From NCBI RefSeq assembly GCF_028275055.1, contig NZ_JAQCNJ010000021.1, forward strand, positions 1 to 46,108: a DNA stretch of 46,108 nucleotides, given 5' to 3'. Made by a program: the position numbers and the translations under genes. The stretch comes from Haloplanus sp. (lineage in GTDB: Archaea > Halobacteriota > Halobacteria > Halobacteriales > Haloferacaceae). This document shows positions 39,240-46,108 of this stretch, one piece after another; within the stretch, counting starts at the first letter, position 1; each line of letters opens with the position of its first letter. The notes under the pieces are model-generated. The model did no database searches. It was not told the DNA's origin and saw nothing but the letters and a program-made list of their open reading frames with translations.

Positions 39240-40165
39240 GAGTCGTCGTCCTCCCGGATCCGCAGGTTGTACTCGCGGATCAGGTCCGCATCTTCGAGTC
39301 GCTCGCGTTCGGAAAACCCTGCGCGCTGGCTCTCGACCGTTCCCGAGTCGTCGAATCCGCTCTCGTCGTACGCGGCCGCCGACTCGACGTCGGCGCCGGC
39401 GTCGTTGTCGCCGCTCCCCGAGCCCTCGGTGTCGATGGACGCGTCGAGATTCTCCTCGCCCTCGGGTACGCCCTCCGGTTCGCCGAGGATCGACGACCCG
39501 TCCTCCAACCCGGTGTACTCCGTATCGGTGCCACCGTCCGGTTCGGCCTCGGGCGCCCCACCGCCAGCAAGCGAGAGGTCGACGACGGCGAGTTGGATCG
39601 TCGCGATGCTGACGGCCGCGACGAGGACAACCGTCAGCGCGATCCGTCGGAGGTCGAGAAGGCCAACGCTGGAGGCCGCCCGGAGGTCGTCGAGAACATC
39701 CTCGTAGAGCCGACGCGCCATCCGGGAGCGGCCGCTCTCCCCGCGTTCGACGGCGTCGCGAGCCGTCCGCAAGGCCCCGCGTAGGTCCGGGTTTGCGGCC
39801 TCGAACTGCTCGATCAGCGGCCGGCGCACCCGCCACGCGACCTCCACGACGAGGATAACGACCCCGGCGACGAGACCGACGACGACACCGCTCGCCACCG
39901 TCGAGTCGGCGGGCGCGACGCCCGCGCCACGGAGCGCCGACAGCACGGCACCGGGCAACGAGAGGCGCGTGGGGAGTCCGGGTATGCCGGCGACCGTCGC
40001 GACGAGGTTCGTGAACAGTGTCGCAAGCGTCGCGTCGACAACGGCGTAGATGATCGCCACCTTCCAGCCCTCCCGGCGAATCTGGGTCAGCGCGCGACGG
40101 AGCTTGCGCTCCTCGGGCGGGGGGTCGCCGTCACCGGTGGCAGGGGTGGTCGTCGGCTCGGCCAT
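39236..40165 (-). CDS. Three-TM protein with acidic tail, MoxR operon
   Basis: A 309-residue membrane protein. TM helices lie at about 36-60, 89-110 and 174-196, with a basic helix-rich loop between the second and third (residues 111-173, RVRRPLIEQFEAANPDLRGA and more). The last 110 residues are a disordered acidic Asp/Glu/Ser/Gly tail, likely on the outer or salt-exposed face. No catalytic motif is visible. It starts two bases after the coiled-coil gene's stop and its own stop overlaps the MoxR start by four bases. It may anchor or scaffold the AAA+/VWA machine; I do not recognise the family. Confidence 0.8.
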   Translation of the reverse strand: MAEPTTTPATGDGDPPPEERKLRRALTQIRREGWKVAIIYAVVDATLATLFTNLVATVAGIPGLPTRLSLPGAVLSALRGAGVAPADSTVASGVVVGLVAGVVILVVEVAWRVRRPLIEQFEAANPDLRGALRTARDAVERGESGRSRMARRLYEDVLDDLRAASSVGLLDLRRIALTVVLVAAVSIATIQLAVVDLSLAGGGAPEAEPDGGTDTEYTGLEDGSSILGEPEGVPEGEENLDASIDTEGSGSGDNDAGADVESAAAYDESGFDDSGTVESQRAGFSERERLEDADLIREYNLRIREDDDS

Positions 40166-40167
40166 TG

Positions 40168-40821
40168 TCAGTTACACTCCGGCGGCGGGTCGTCGACCTC
40201 GGCACACACCGCCGCGAGGTCGCTCTCTGTTTCGCTGAGTTCGTCCCGAAGGTTTTGATTCTCCACGCGGAGGTTCTGGTTCTCCGTTTCTAAACTGCTG
40301 ATCTCGGATTCGAGTTGTGACACCTGATCGTTCAGCTCGTCGACGTCGGCCTGCAGTTCGTCGCGTTCCGTCCGGAGCTCATCGTTTTCGGTTTCGAGGC
40401 TCGAGACCTCCGACCGGAGCTGTTCGTTCCGGGTTTCCAGTTCGTTCGCCCGTTGTTGTAACTCCTCGACCCGGTTGCGAGCAGACTGGAGATCCTGCCG
40501 GGTCGAGGCGAGTTCCTGCTCGGTCGACTCCAGTTGCCCTTCCGTTTCTTCGAGGTCTTCCGACACCTGTCCTACGTCGCTTCGGGTGGTCTGTAGGCTC
40601 TCGTTGAGATCCTGCAGCCGCTGGCGGGTCTGCTGGAGTTCGCTCTCGGTCGACCGGAGGTTCTCCCGCAGGCGCTCGTTCTCCTGGCGGAGCTGGCTGT
40701 TCTCCGTATCGAGATCCTCGACCGACTCCTGATAGTACAACGTCGCGCCCGCGGTCCCGGCGACCGACAGGCAGATCAAAAGGGCGAGGGCGAGGTTGAT
40801 CGATCGGCCAATGAGGCTCAT
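40168..40821 (-). CDS. Membrane-anchored coiled-coil protein, MoxR operon
   Basis: A 217-residue protein with one N-terminal helix (about 8-30, INLALALLICLSVAGTAG) followed by roughly 170 residues of almost unbroken heptads, such as LRQENERLRENLRSTESELQ, EELQQRANELETRNEQLRSE and LESEISSLETENQNLRVENQ. The end has two Cys (AVCAEVDDPPPECN). It should form a long rod tied to the membrane. Its start overlaps the upstream VWA stop by four bases. A tether or spacer in the MoxR/VWA machine is the natural inference; I know no described function. Confidence 0.85.
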   Translation of the reverse strand: MSLIGRSINLALALLICLSVAGTAGATLYYQESVEDLDTENSQLRQENERLRENLRSTESELQQTRQRLQDLNESLQTTRSDVGQVSEDLEETEGQLESTEQELASTRQDLQSARNRVEELQQRANELETRNEQLRSEVSSLETENDELRTERDELQADVDELNDQVSQLESEISSLETENQNLRVENQNLRDELSETESDLAAVCAEVDDPPPECN

Positions 40822-43193
40822 GGGAGACCGCTCTCACGGGTAGTTCGGCCGTTGTACACTTGAAGCCGCCGGACAACCACCTCGGTCAGGAACAGGAGTA
40901 GGGCGGCGGTCAACAACGCCCAGTCCCACGACCGCCGCACATCGCGCACGCGGGTCGACTGCTGGCGGGCGAACGCGGCGATCTCCGTGGCGTCGTTGCG
41001 CCCGAACTGCTGGCCGCCGGTCGCCCGCACGGCCTCGGTGAGCGCCGCCGACGTGCCGAAGCCGGCGTACTCCGCGGGGTAGTTGGCGGCGTAGGTCGCG
41101 CCCGCAACCGTCCCGAACCCGACCGACTCGGGGGTCGTCTGTGCGCGGTAGACGTTCTCGTCGACGGCGCTGAACGTGAGCTCCGTCCCCTCGGGTGGCG
41201 AGACACCACGGTAGACGACCGTCGTCGGCTCCCCGACCCGCGTGTCGGCCACGTCAGTGACCCCCGTCGCTTTCCGCTCCGGATCGCCGATGGCGTAGTT
41301 GACGGACTTGGTGACCAGCAGGGAGTCCGGCCGTCGGAGCAAGCCGTCGAGCCCTCCGGTGTCGTCGTAGGCCGTGATCGTTGCGACCCGCCCGAGCCCG
41401 TACCGCCACGAGGCAACGGCGGGCGTGCCGTCCGAACCGGCGACGAGAAGGTCCGCGCCCGGCCGCATCGAGACGTCGTTGACACGGCCGGGGGTCGACT
41501 CCAGCGTGACGCCACTCGTGATGAAGTGTGTCGAGTCGACGACGGTCAGACCCTCGCCCTGGAACTGTCGGCTTCCACCGCCGAACAGGAGGCGCAGACG
41601 CTCGGTTTCGTCGGCGCGGAAGTAGTTGCCCCCGGACTCCTCTGCGATTCGCCGGAGAACGCCCTCGTTGACGTTCCGCCCGGCCCCGACGGCGATAACG
41701 CGGACCCCCTGTCGACCGAGCGCGTTCGCCACGACTGCCGACCGACTCGCGGTGTCACCGCCGTCACTGACGAGGATGACCGTCCCACGCTGCCCGCCGA
41801 GCATCTCCTCGGCCCCCCGGAGCCCGTTTGCGATGTCCGTCGCGCCGCCGGCCTGCAGGCGACGAATCCGGTCCTCGACGTCGGCGCGTCCCTCGCCCAG
41901 TCGAACGGGGTCGGCGACGCTGTAGGCCCGCTGGTTGAACCCGACGACGCCAACGGTGTTCTCATCATCGAGTTGTGAGAGGGCGTCGAGTGCGATGGCT
42001 TTCTGGATCCGCATCCCGTCATCGGCGCTCCCCGAAACGTCGATCAGCATGACGATGCGTGTACTCCCCGGACGCGACTCGCCGAACGTGACCGGGAGCA
42101 TCGAGGCAACCGAGGAGTTGGCGTAGTTCCCGTTCTCAAAACTGTCCGGGCCGCCAGCCATCAACAGCCCCCCACCGTCGATAACGAATCGCTGGAGTTC
42201 GTCGACGTTCCCCATGTCCCCGGCGGCGACGTTCTGGACGACCACCGCGTAGTACGGGTCGAGATTTTCGGGGACCGACTCGGCCGTCTCGACATCGTAC
42301 AACTGGTTCAGATACTCGCGGAGCGGGTACTCCCCGCGGGAGACATACAGCACGCGGGGTTGATCGACGACGCGGACGGTCTTTCGCGCCACGTCGTTGA
42401 CCTCGAACTCGTCGTCGCCGTCGATTTCGGCCGTGATCCGGTGGTCGCCCGTCGACTCGAACGTATGCGAGACGACAACGCTTCCCGTCCCCTCCGCGAC
42501 CCGTTCGCTCGTGACCTGTTCGCCGTCGACGGAGACGGTCACCTCGACCGGGTCGGTGGCCCGAACACCGGAAACCTGCACCAGATACTGGCTTTCGACG
42601 CCGACGCTCGCCTTGCTCGGTCCGGAGACGGCGACGTAGCGCTCGGTCCGCGTCGGGTCGGGAGAGACGGCGCTGATCGTGGCGTTCACGGAGCGTGCGA
42701 ACTCAGCCGTCTCGGCGAGGCGCCGCCCGTCGGTGACCTGGCCGTCGGAGACGACGACGACCGAGCCGTTCTTGCGGACGTTCGCGGCGACACCGTCGCC
42801 GATCCGCGAGTCGGTCCCCTGCCCGACCGTCGAGACGGTCACCGGCACCCCTTCGGCCTCGATGTCCTCGGCCAACCGCTCGGCGACCGCCGGCGAGACG
42901 GTCGTGCTGTCCGAGCGGTCGACCAGCATCGACACGCTCGGCTCTCCCTGCGTTTCGGTCGTGACGACGGTGAAGGGACCGGCGGCCGAGACGACGATCA
43001 GGGTCGCAACGACCAGTCTGGCGGCAAGCAGGAGTCGCCGACTCCGCCGTGAGGCCATCCCGGACGCCCGGTATCGGACGAGCAACAGAAGCGTGGCGAC
43101 GGCGGCCGGCAACGCGAGCAACGCCGCCGGCCGCTCGAGGCCGACGACCGCCCCCCCGACTGTCGTCCGGACCGACAAAAGCAGCCACATCAC
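40818..43193 (-). CDS. Large membrane VWA protein, MoxR operon
   Basis: A 791-residue membrane protein. Two N-terminal helices (about 20-40 and 52-75) precede a soluble region. The first VWA-like half has a weak MIDAS (VDRSDSTT, about 92), then a beta-sandwich (KASVGVESQYLVQVSGVRAT) and a glutamine-amidotransferase-like part (RFVIDGGGLLMAGGPDSFEN). A canonical VWA domain follows with DVSGSADDG (D385), TDIANGLRGAEEM and VSDGGD. A C-terminal helix lies near 762-778. This resembles BatB/BatD-like partners of MoxR. Its stop overlaps the coiled-coil start, and its start overlaps the upstream gene's stop, by four bases each. Confidence 0.92.
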   Translation of the reverse strand: MMWLLLSVRTTVGGAVVGLERPAALLALPAAVATLLLLVRYRASGMASRRSRRLLLAARLVVATLIVVSAAGPFTVVTTETQGEPSVSMLVDRSDSTTVSPAVAERLAEDIEAEGVPVTVSTVGQGTDSRIGDGVAANVRKNGSVVVVSDGQVTDGRRLAETAEFARSVNATISAVSPDPTRTERYVAVSGPSKASVGVESQYLVQVSGVRATDPVEVTVSVDGEQVTSERVAEGTGSVVVSHTFESTGDHRITAEIDGDDEFEVNDVARKTVRVVDQPRVLYVSRGEYPLREYLNQLYDVETAESVPENLDPYYAVVVQNVAAGDMGNVDELQRFVIDGGGLLMAGGPDSFENGNYANSSVASMLPVTFGESRPGSTRIVMLIDVSGSADDGMRIQKAIALDALSQLDDENTVGVVGFNQRAYSVADPVRLGEGRADVEDRIRRLQAGGATDIANGLRGAEEMLGGQRGTVILVSDGGDTASRSAVVANALGRQGVRVIAVGAGRNVNEGVLRRIAEESGGNYFRADETERLRLLFGGGSRQFQGEGLTVVDSTHFITSGVTLESTPGRVNDVSMRPGADLLVAGSDGTPAVASWRYGLGRVATITAYDDTGGLDGLLRRPDSLLVTKSVNYAIGDPERKATGVTDVADTRVGEPTTVVYRGVSPPEGTELTFSAVDENVYRAQTTPESVGFGTVAGATYAANYPAEYAGFGTSAALTEAVRATGGQQFGRNDATEIAAFARQQSTRVRDVRRSWDWALLTAALLLFLTEVVVRRLQVYNGRTTRESGLP

Positions 43194-44992
43194 AGATCAC
43201 CCCGGCGACGGAGAAAGGCCACCTCGCCGACGAGAACGAGCAACGCGACCAGCGCGACGAGGGGCGTCAGCGGGCGGGGAACCTGCCGTTCCTCCTCCCG
43301 CGCCCGGACACCGGTCACTCCCTCGCGCTCGTCGAGCGGCGCCGCGGCCACGTCCGACTCGGCCTCGCTGTACAACGACACACCGAGCAGGCGGTCGTCG
43401 CTGACGGCGTAGAACCCCGCCCTGTCGAGCGGAACCGACCGTGCCGAGACGGTTCTGTCGGGTGTTCTGACCTCGGTTGTGTCGGAAAACCGGAGTACCG
43501 ATCCGGTTTCACGGTTCAGGCTGTCGAGCGACTCCCGGCCGGCCAGATAGAACACCGCCCGCTTCCAGAAGACGGGGTATTGGTAGTTGAACCGGAAGGG
43601 GTCGGAGTCGGCGACGTAGCCGTAGTAGAGGACACGACCCGCTTCTCGTTGCTCCGTCGCGACGATCGGCGTTCCGTCTCCGGTGCTGACGAGGGCCGTC
43701 CCGGACCGGAGCGACCCCTGGAGGTAGCCCTCCGGCGGCGGGAAGTCGATCCCGCGGGTGAGTTCGTCGTTCGCCGTCCGTCCGATCGAGGGATTGGTTC
43801 CGGCACCGGTCGGCGAGAGGAGAAGAAGGTCGCCGTAGGCCTCCGGCGGCGACTCCTGTGCTACAACCCCGACACCGCCGCCCGCGTCGAGAAGGTCGCG
43901 GCCGGCCTCGACGTTACCCCGAAGGAGGCGTTCGCCCGCCACATCACCGTAGAGAACCACGTCGTAGCCGTTCTCGACCGTTGTCGGCGGTGCGTCGACC
44001 GTGAGTTGAACCTCGTCGATCACCGAGAGCGCGGTCGTGAGATACCGATTCCGATCGTTCGTCAACAACAGGACGTCGACCGTCGGGTCCGGCGGGGCGG
44101 CGACGTACGCCACGTCGTCCGTGGGAAAGGAGTCACCCGGCGTCACCCGCGCCTCGCCGCCGCCGGCGGGAACAGGCAGCGTTACCCGTTCGACGTCGCC
44201 GGGAGCGAGCGTGAGCGAGCGACGGCGGTCACCGAGAACCATCGACCGTGTCGTGGGCTCGTCGCCGAAGTTTTGCACGGTGAGCGTGACGTTACGTCCC
44301 GAAAAAGAACGGTCCACGATGCCGACGTTGTCCTCGCCGCCGCCGGCGAACTGCCGGAGGTCGACCCGCAAACCACGGGCGCGGGCCGACTGGACGGCCT
44401 CGGCCCACGCCGCGTCGTCGGCGAAGTCGCTGAACACGACGACCCGGGCGTTCTCGCCGGCGATGGAGGCCGCCTGCGAGATGGCACCGCCCAGATCGGC
44501 CGGTGTCTCGCTGACGGTCAGGCCATCGAGCGTCGACGCCACCTCCTCGTTACCGCCCGAACGGAGAACGATTCGGTTCTCGTTTCCGGCGAGCACGACG
44601 GCGTTGGTTCCGGTGGTCGCCTCGCGGGCCGCCGCCACGGCCGCGTCGAAGCGGGATCCGCTCCCGGTTTCGGCGGCCATGCTCGCGCTCCCGTCGAGGA
44701 CGACAACGGTCTCCTCGACGGTTTGGCTCTCGGAAACGGTGACGTACGGCCCGGCAAGCGAGACGGCCAGGGCAACGATGACGAACAGTTGCAGACACAG
44801 GAGGAGACTCCGCTTGAGGCGTTCGAGAAGGGGGTTCGCCGCGTCCTCGCCCTCCTCGTCGAACAGGTACCGGAGCGTCGGGAGTTCGACCCGACGGGGG
44901 TCGGGCTGGACGAGATACAGCACGATAACGGGAACGACCGCGAGGAGGGTGAGAAGCCCGAACGGGGAGAGGAAGGCGTCTGCGAGGGCCAT
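43190..44992 (-). CDS. BatA-like VWA membrane protein, first gene of the MoxR operon
   Basis: A 600-residue protein. An N-terminal BatA-type hairpin (helices 10-28 and 62-80 with LSPFGLLTLLAVVPVIVLYL and a basic loop) is followed by a VWA domain with DGSASM (100-105). After it come a beta-rich part and a DUF4159-like / glutamine-amidotransferase-like region (NGYDVVLYGDVAGERLLRGN). A last helix is at about 573-592. It should sit in the cell membrane with the VWA domain on one side. A GATATTTC element about 53 bases upstream on the minus strand may drive the whole operon, leaving a short leader. Confidence 0.92.
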   Translation of the reverse strand: MALADAFLSPFGLLTLLAVVPVIVLYLVQPDPRRVELPTLRYLFDEEGEDAANPLLERLKRSLLLCLQLFVIVALAVSLAGPYVTVSESQTVEETVVVLDGSASMAAETGSGSRFDAAVAAAREATTGTNAVVLAGNENRIVLRSGGNEEVASTLDGLTVSETPADLGGAISQAASIAGENARVVVFSDFADDAAWAEAVQSARARGLRVDLRQFAGGGEDNVGIVDRSFSGRNVTLTVQNFGDEPTTRSMVLGDRRRSLTLAPGDVERVTLPVPAGGGEARVTPGDSFPTDDVAYVAAPPDPTVDVLLLTNDRNRYLTTALSVIDEVQLTVDAPPTTVENGYDVVLYGDVAGERLLRGNVEAGRDLLDAGGGVGVVAQESPPEAYGDLLLLSPTGAGTNPSIGRTANDELTRGIDFPPPEGYLQGSLRSGTALVSTGDGTPIVATEQREAGRVLYYGYVADSDPFRFNYQYPVFWKRAVFYLAGRESLDSLNRETGSVLRFSDTTEVRTPDRTVSARSVPLDRAGFYAVSDDRLLGVSLYSEAESDVAAAPLDEREGVTGVRAREEERQVPRPLTPLVALVALLVLVGEVAFLRRRGDL

Positions 44993-45108
44993 ACCCGCTA
45001 CACGGCATCGTTGTTGATCGTTCTTTCGACACCAGAAATATCACCTTCGTTCGGGACGGATACTGACGCGTAAGCAAACCCTTTCATGGAGGGAGACAAC
45101 AGTATCGT
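44993..45108. promoter_or_regulatory. Divergent promoter region of the MoxR operon and the Lrp gene
   Basis: GATATTTC on the minus strand, about 45037-45044, may drive the operon. CCCTTTCAT at 45078-45086 lies about 26 bases before the Lrp ATG. Because the Lrp-type regulator is divergent, it could also control the operon. Confidence 0.4.
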
Positions 45109-45597
45109 ATGGCCGATAAGCTGGAGCTGCTCGACGTGCTTCTCGATAACGCCCGCGAGAGTTCCGACACCATCGCGCGACAGCTCGGATGTTCGGAGTC
45201 CGATGTCGAGACGATGATCGAAGAACTCGAAAACGAGGGTGCAGTACTCGGATACCAGGCGGTCGTCGACTGGAACCACGTCGACCGTGACCACGTCGAG
45301 GCCGAGGTGGAACTCAACCTCGAACTCGACCGCGAGACAAAGTACGCCGACGTCGCGGGCCGGATCGCGAAGTTCGACGAGGTGACCGCGCTCCGACTGG
45401 TCTCCGGCGACTACGACTTCGACGTGACCGTCGAGGGCGACTCGATGCGCGATGTCTCGATGTTCGTCTCGGAACAGATCGCGCCGATCCCCGAGGTGAC
45501 CCAGACGGTGACCCACTTCGTGATGAACACGTACAAGAACCGCGGACTCGATTTCACCGACCGAGACGAGGACGACCGGTTGTCGGTCTCGCCATGA
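45109..45597 (+). CDS. Lrp/AsnC-family transcriptional regulator
   Basis: A 162-residue regulator. The N-terminal HTH (MADKLELLDVLLDNARESSD, TIARQLGCSESDVETMIEEL) is followed by the typical linker YQAVVDWN and an Lrp-type RAM domain with AKFDEVTALRLVSGDYDFDV, which binds amino acids or similar ligands. The acidic C-terminal extension (RDEDDRLSVSP) is longer than usual. It overlaps the aminotransferase start by four bases (ATGA), so the two are coupled and it likely controls amino-acid metabolism. Confidence 0.94.
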   Translation: MADKLELLDVLLDNARESSDTIARQLGCSESDVETMIEELENEGAVLGYQAVVDWNHVDRDHVEAEVELNLELDRETKYADVAGRIAKFDEVTALRLVSGDYDFDVTVEGDSMRDVSMFVSEQIAPIPEVTQTVTHFVMNTYKNRGLDFTDRDEDDRLSVSP

Positions 45598-46108
45598 AGC
45601 TGTCAGATCGCGCCGAATCGACCCCGCCGTCGGGTATCCGTCGGTTCTTCGAACTCGCCGAGGAGATGGACGACGTGATCTCGCTGGGTGTGGGCGAACC
45701 CGACTTCACCGCGCCGTGGAAGTCGCGTGCCTCCGCGATCCACTCGCTGGAGCGGGGTGAGACGTCCTACACCACCAACCGGGGGATGTACGAACTCCGA
45801 GCGGCCATCTCGGAACACGTCCCACAGTACGGCCTGAACTACGATCCCGACGAGGAGATCCTCGTGACGACAGGTGCGAGCGAGGCGGTCGATCTGGCGC
45901 TCCGTGCGCTGGTCGATCCCGGCGACCCCGTTGCGATCCAGTCGCCGGCGTACATCTCCTACGGGCCGGGCGTGCGCTTCTCGGGCGGTGAGCCACTCCC
46001 GGTCTCCACCCGCGCCGAAAACGACTTCGTGCTCACGTACGACGATCTCGACCGCGCCGGCGCCGACGACGCCGAGGTGTTGATGATCTGTTATCCGAAC
46101 AATCCGAC
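45594..46108 (+). CDS. PLP-dependent aminotransferase class I/II, partial
   Basis: The first 171 residues of a fold-type I aminotransferase: MKLSDRAESTPPSGIRRFFE, VISLGVGEPDFTAPW (the substrate GEPDF motif), TTGASEAVDLALRALVDPGD, PVAIQSPAYISY, and MICYPNNP, containing the conserved PNNP before the cofactor Asp. The lysine is not yet reached. It would transfer an amino group between an amino acid and 2-oxoglutarate; the subgroup cannot be told. It starts by ATGA overlap with the Lrp gene. The window edge truncates it; there is no sign that it is broken. Confidence 0.93.
   Translation, partial: MKLSDRAESTPPSGIRRFFELAEEMDDVISLGVGEPDFTAPWKSRASAIHSLERGETSYTTNRGMYELRAAISEHVPQYGLNYDPDEEILVTTGASEAVDLALRALVDPGDPVAIQSPAYISYGPGVRFSGGEPLPVSTRAENDFVLTYDDLDRAGADDAEVLMICYPNNP

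Noticed and set aside
39240-39836. N-terminal extension of the MoxR gene to 39836
   Set aside because: The extension is an Arg/Gly-rich off-frame reading of the upstream gene; the ATGA overlap marks the true start.
43049-45073. Rightward 674-codon frame opposite the BatA-like gene
   Set aside because: Antisense shadow of a gene with a clear VWA domain; no domain of its own.
1-46108. CRISPR arrays, rRNA genes, complete insertion sequences
   Set aside because: No regularly spaced repeats, no rRNA-like sequence, and no transposase with both ends was seen.

Overview
This window is from the genome of a haloarchaeon (class Halobacteria). The evidence is archaeal ribosomal proteins (S15, S3Ae/eS1), a KEOPS Pcc1 subunit, very acidic proteins, a halocyanin-type copper protein, Tat-type lipoprotein signals, several families typical of haloarchaea (amphi-Trp, DUF1918, PssA), and many genes whose archaeal TATA box lies about 25-30 bases before the start codon, the usual sign of leaderless transcripts. 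The genus cannot be set from the sequence alone.

Layout. (1) 224-4091, GC-rich: a zinc-ribbon protein and a two-gene AAA+/VWA module, a MoxR-like ATPase followed without a gap by a protein with HExxH and VWA motifs. (2) About 4.1-22.8 kb: looser packing, visibly lower GC, long gene-poor stretches and decayed mobile DNA. It holds a diverged RNase Z-like protein lacking key residues, a polysaccharide flippase, a 1059-residue histidine kinase with a LOV-type flavin domain, a transposase remnant, a TIM-barrel isomerase, several tiny ORFs, an S9 peptidase, a two-RCK ion-channel-like protein, an XRE regulator paired with a membrane protein, a secreted DUF1102-like protein, an integrase remnant, and an SRA-like/HNH protein that looks like a modification-dependent restriction enzyme. 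The region ends at tRNA-Ala(GGC). I read it as an accessory region next to a tRNA integration site. (3) 23.1-25.6 kb: a tightly coupled rps15 - RecJ-like - pcc1 - rps3ae operon. (4) 25.7-37.4 kb: core and housekeeping genes, including halocyanin, archaetidylserine synthase, small conserved haloarchaeal proteins, nitrilase, RIO-like kinase, NCS2 permease, CspA, four thiol-redox or chaperone-type proteins, Hsp20 and an EamA protein. (5) 37.4-45.0 kb: a six-gene leftward operon, BatA-like VWA - large VWA - membrane-anchored coiled coil - three-TM acidic-tail protein - MoxR ATPase - DUF58, almost entirely joined by ATGA overlaps. (6) 45.1-46.1 kb: an Lrp/AsnC regulator coupled to an aminotransferase cut off by the window edge.

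The strongest candidates for under-described biology are the two different MoxR/VWA machines in one window, especially the six-gene membrane version with its coiled-coil tether and the HExxH-VWA protein; the SRA-wHTH-HNH nuclease beside tRNA-Ala and an integrase relic; the putative blue-light LOV kinase with a perfect palindrome in its promoter; and the RNase Z-like protein lacking a metal-ligand His and the HEAT motif. No CRISPR array or rRNA gene was seen. All homology statements come from reading motifs; no database was searched.
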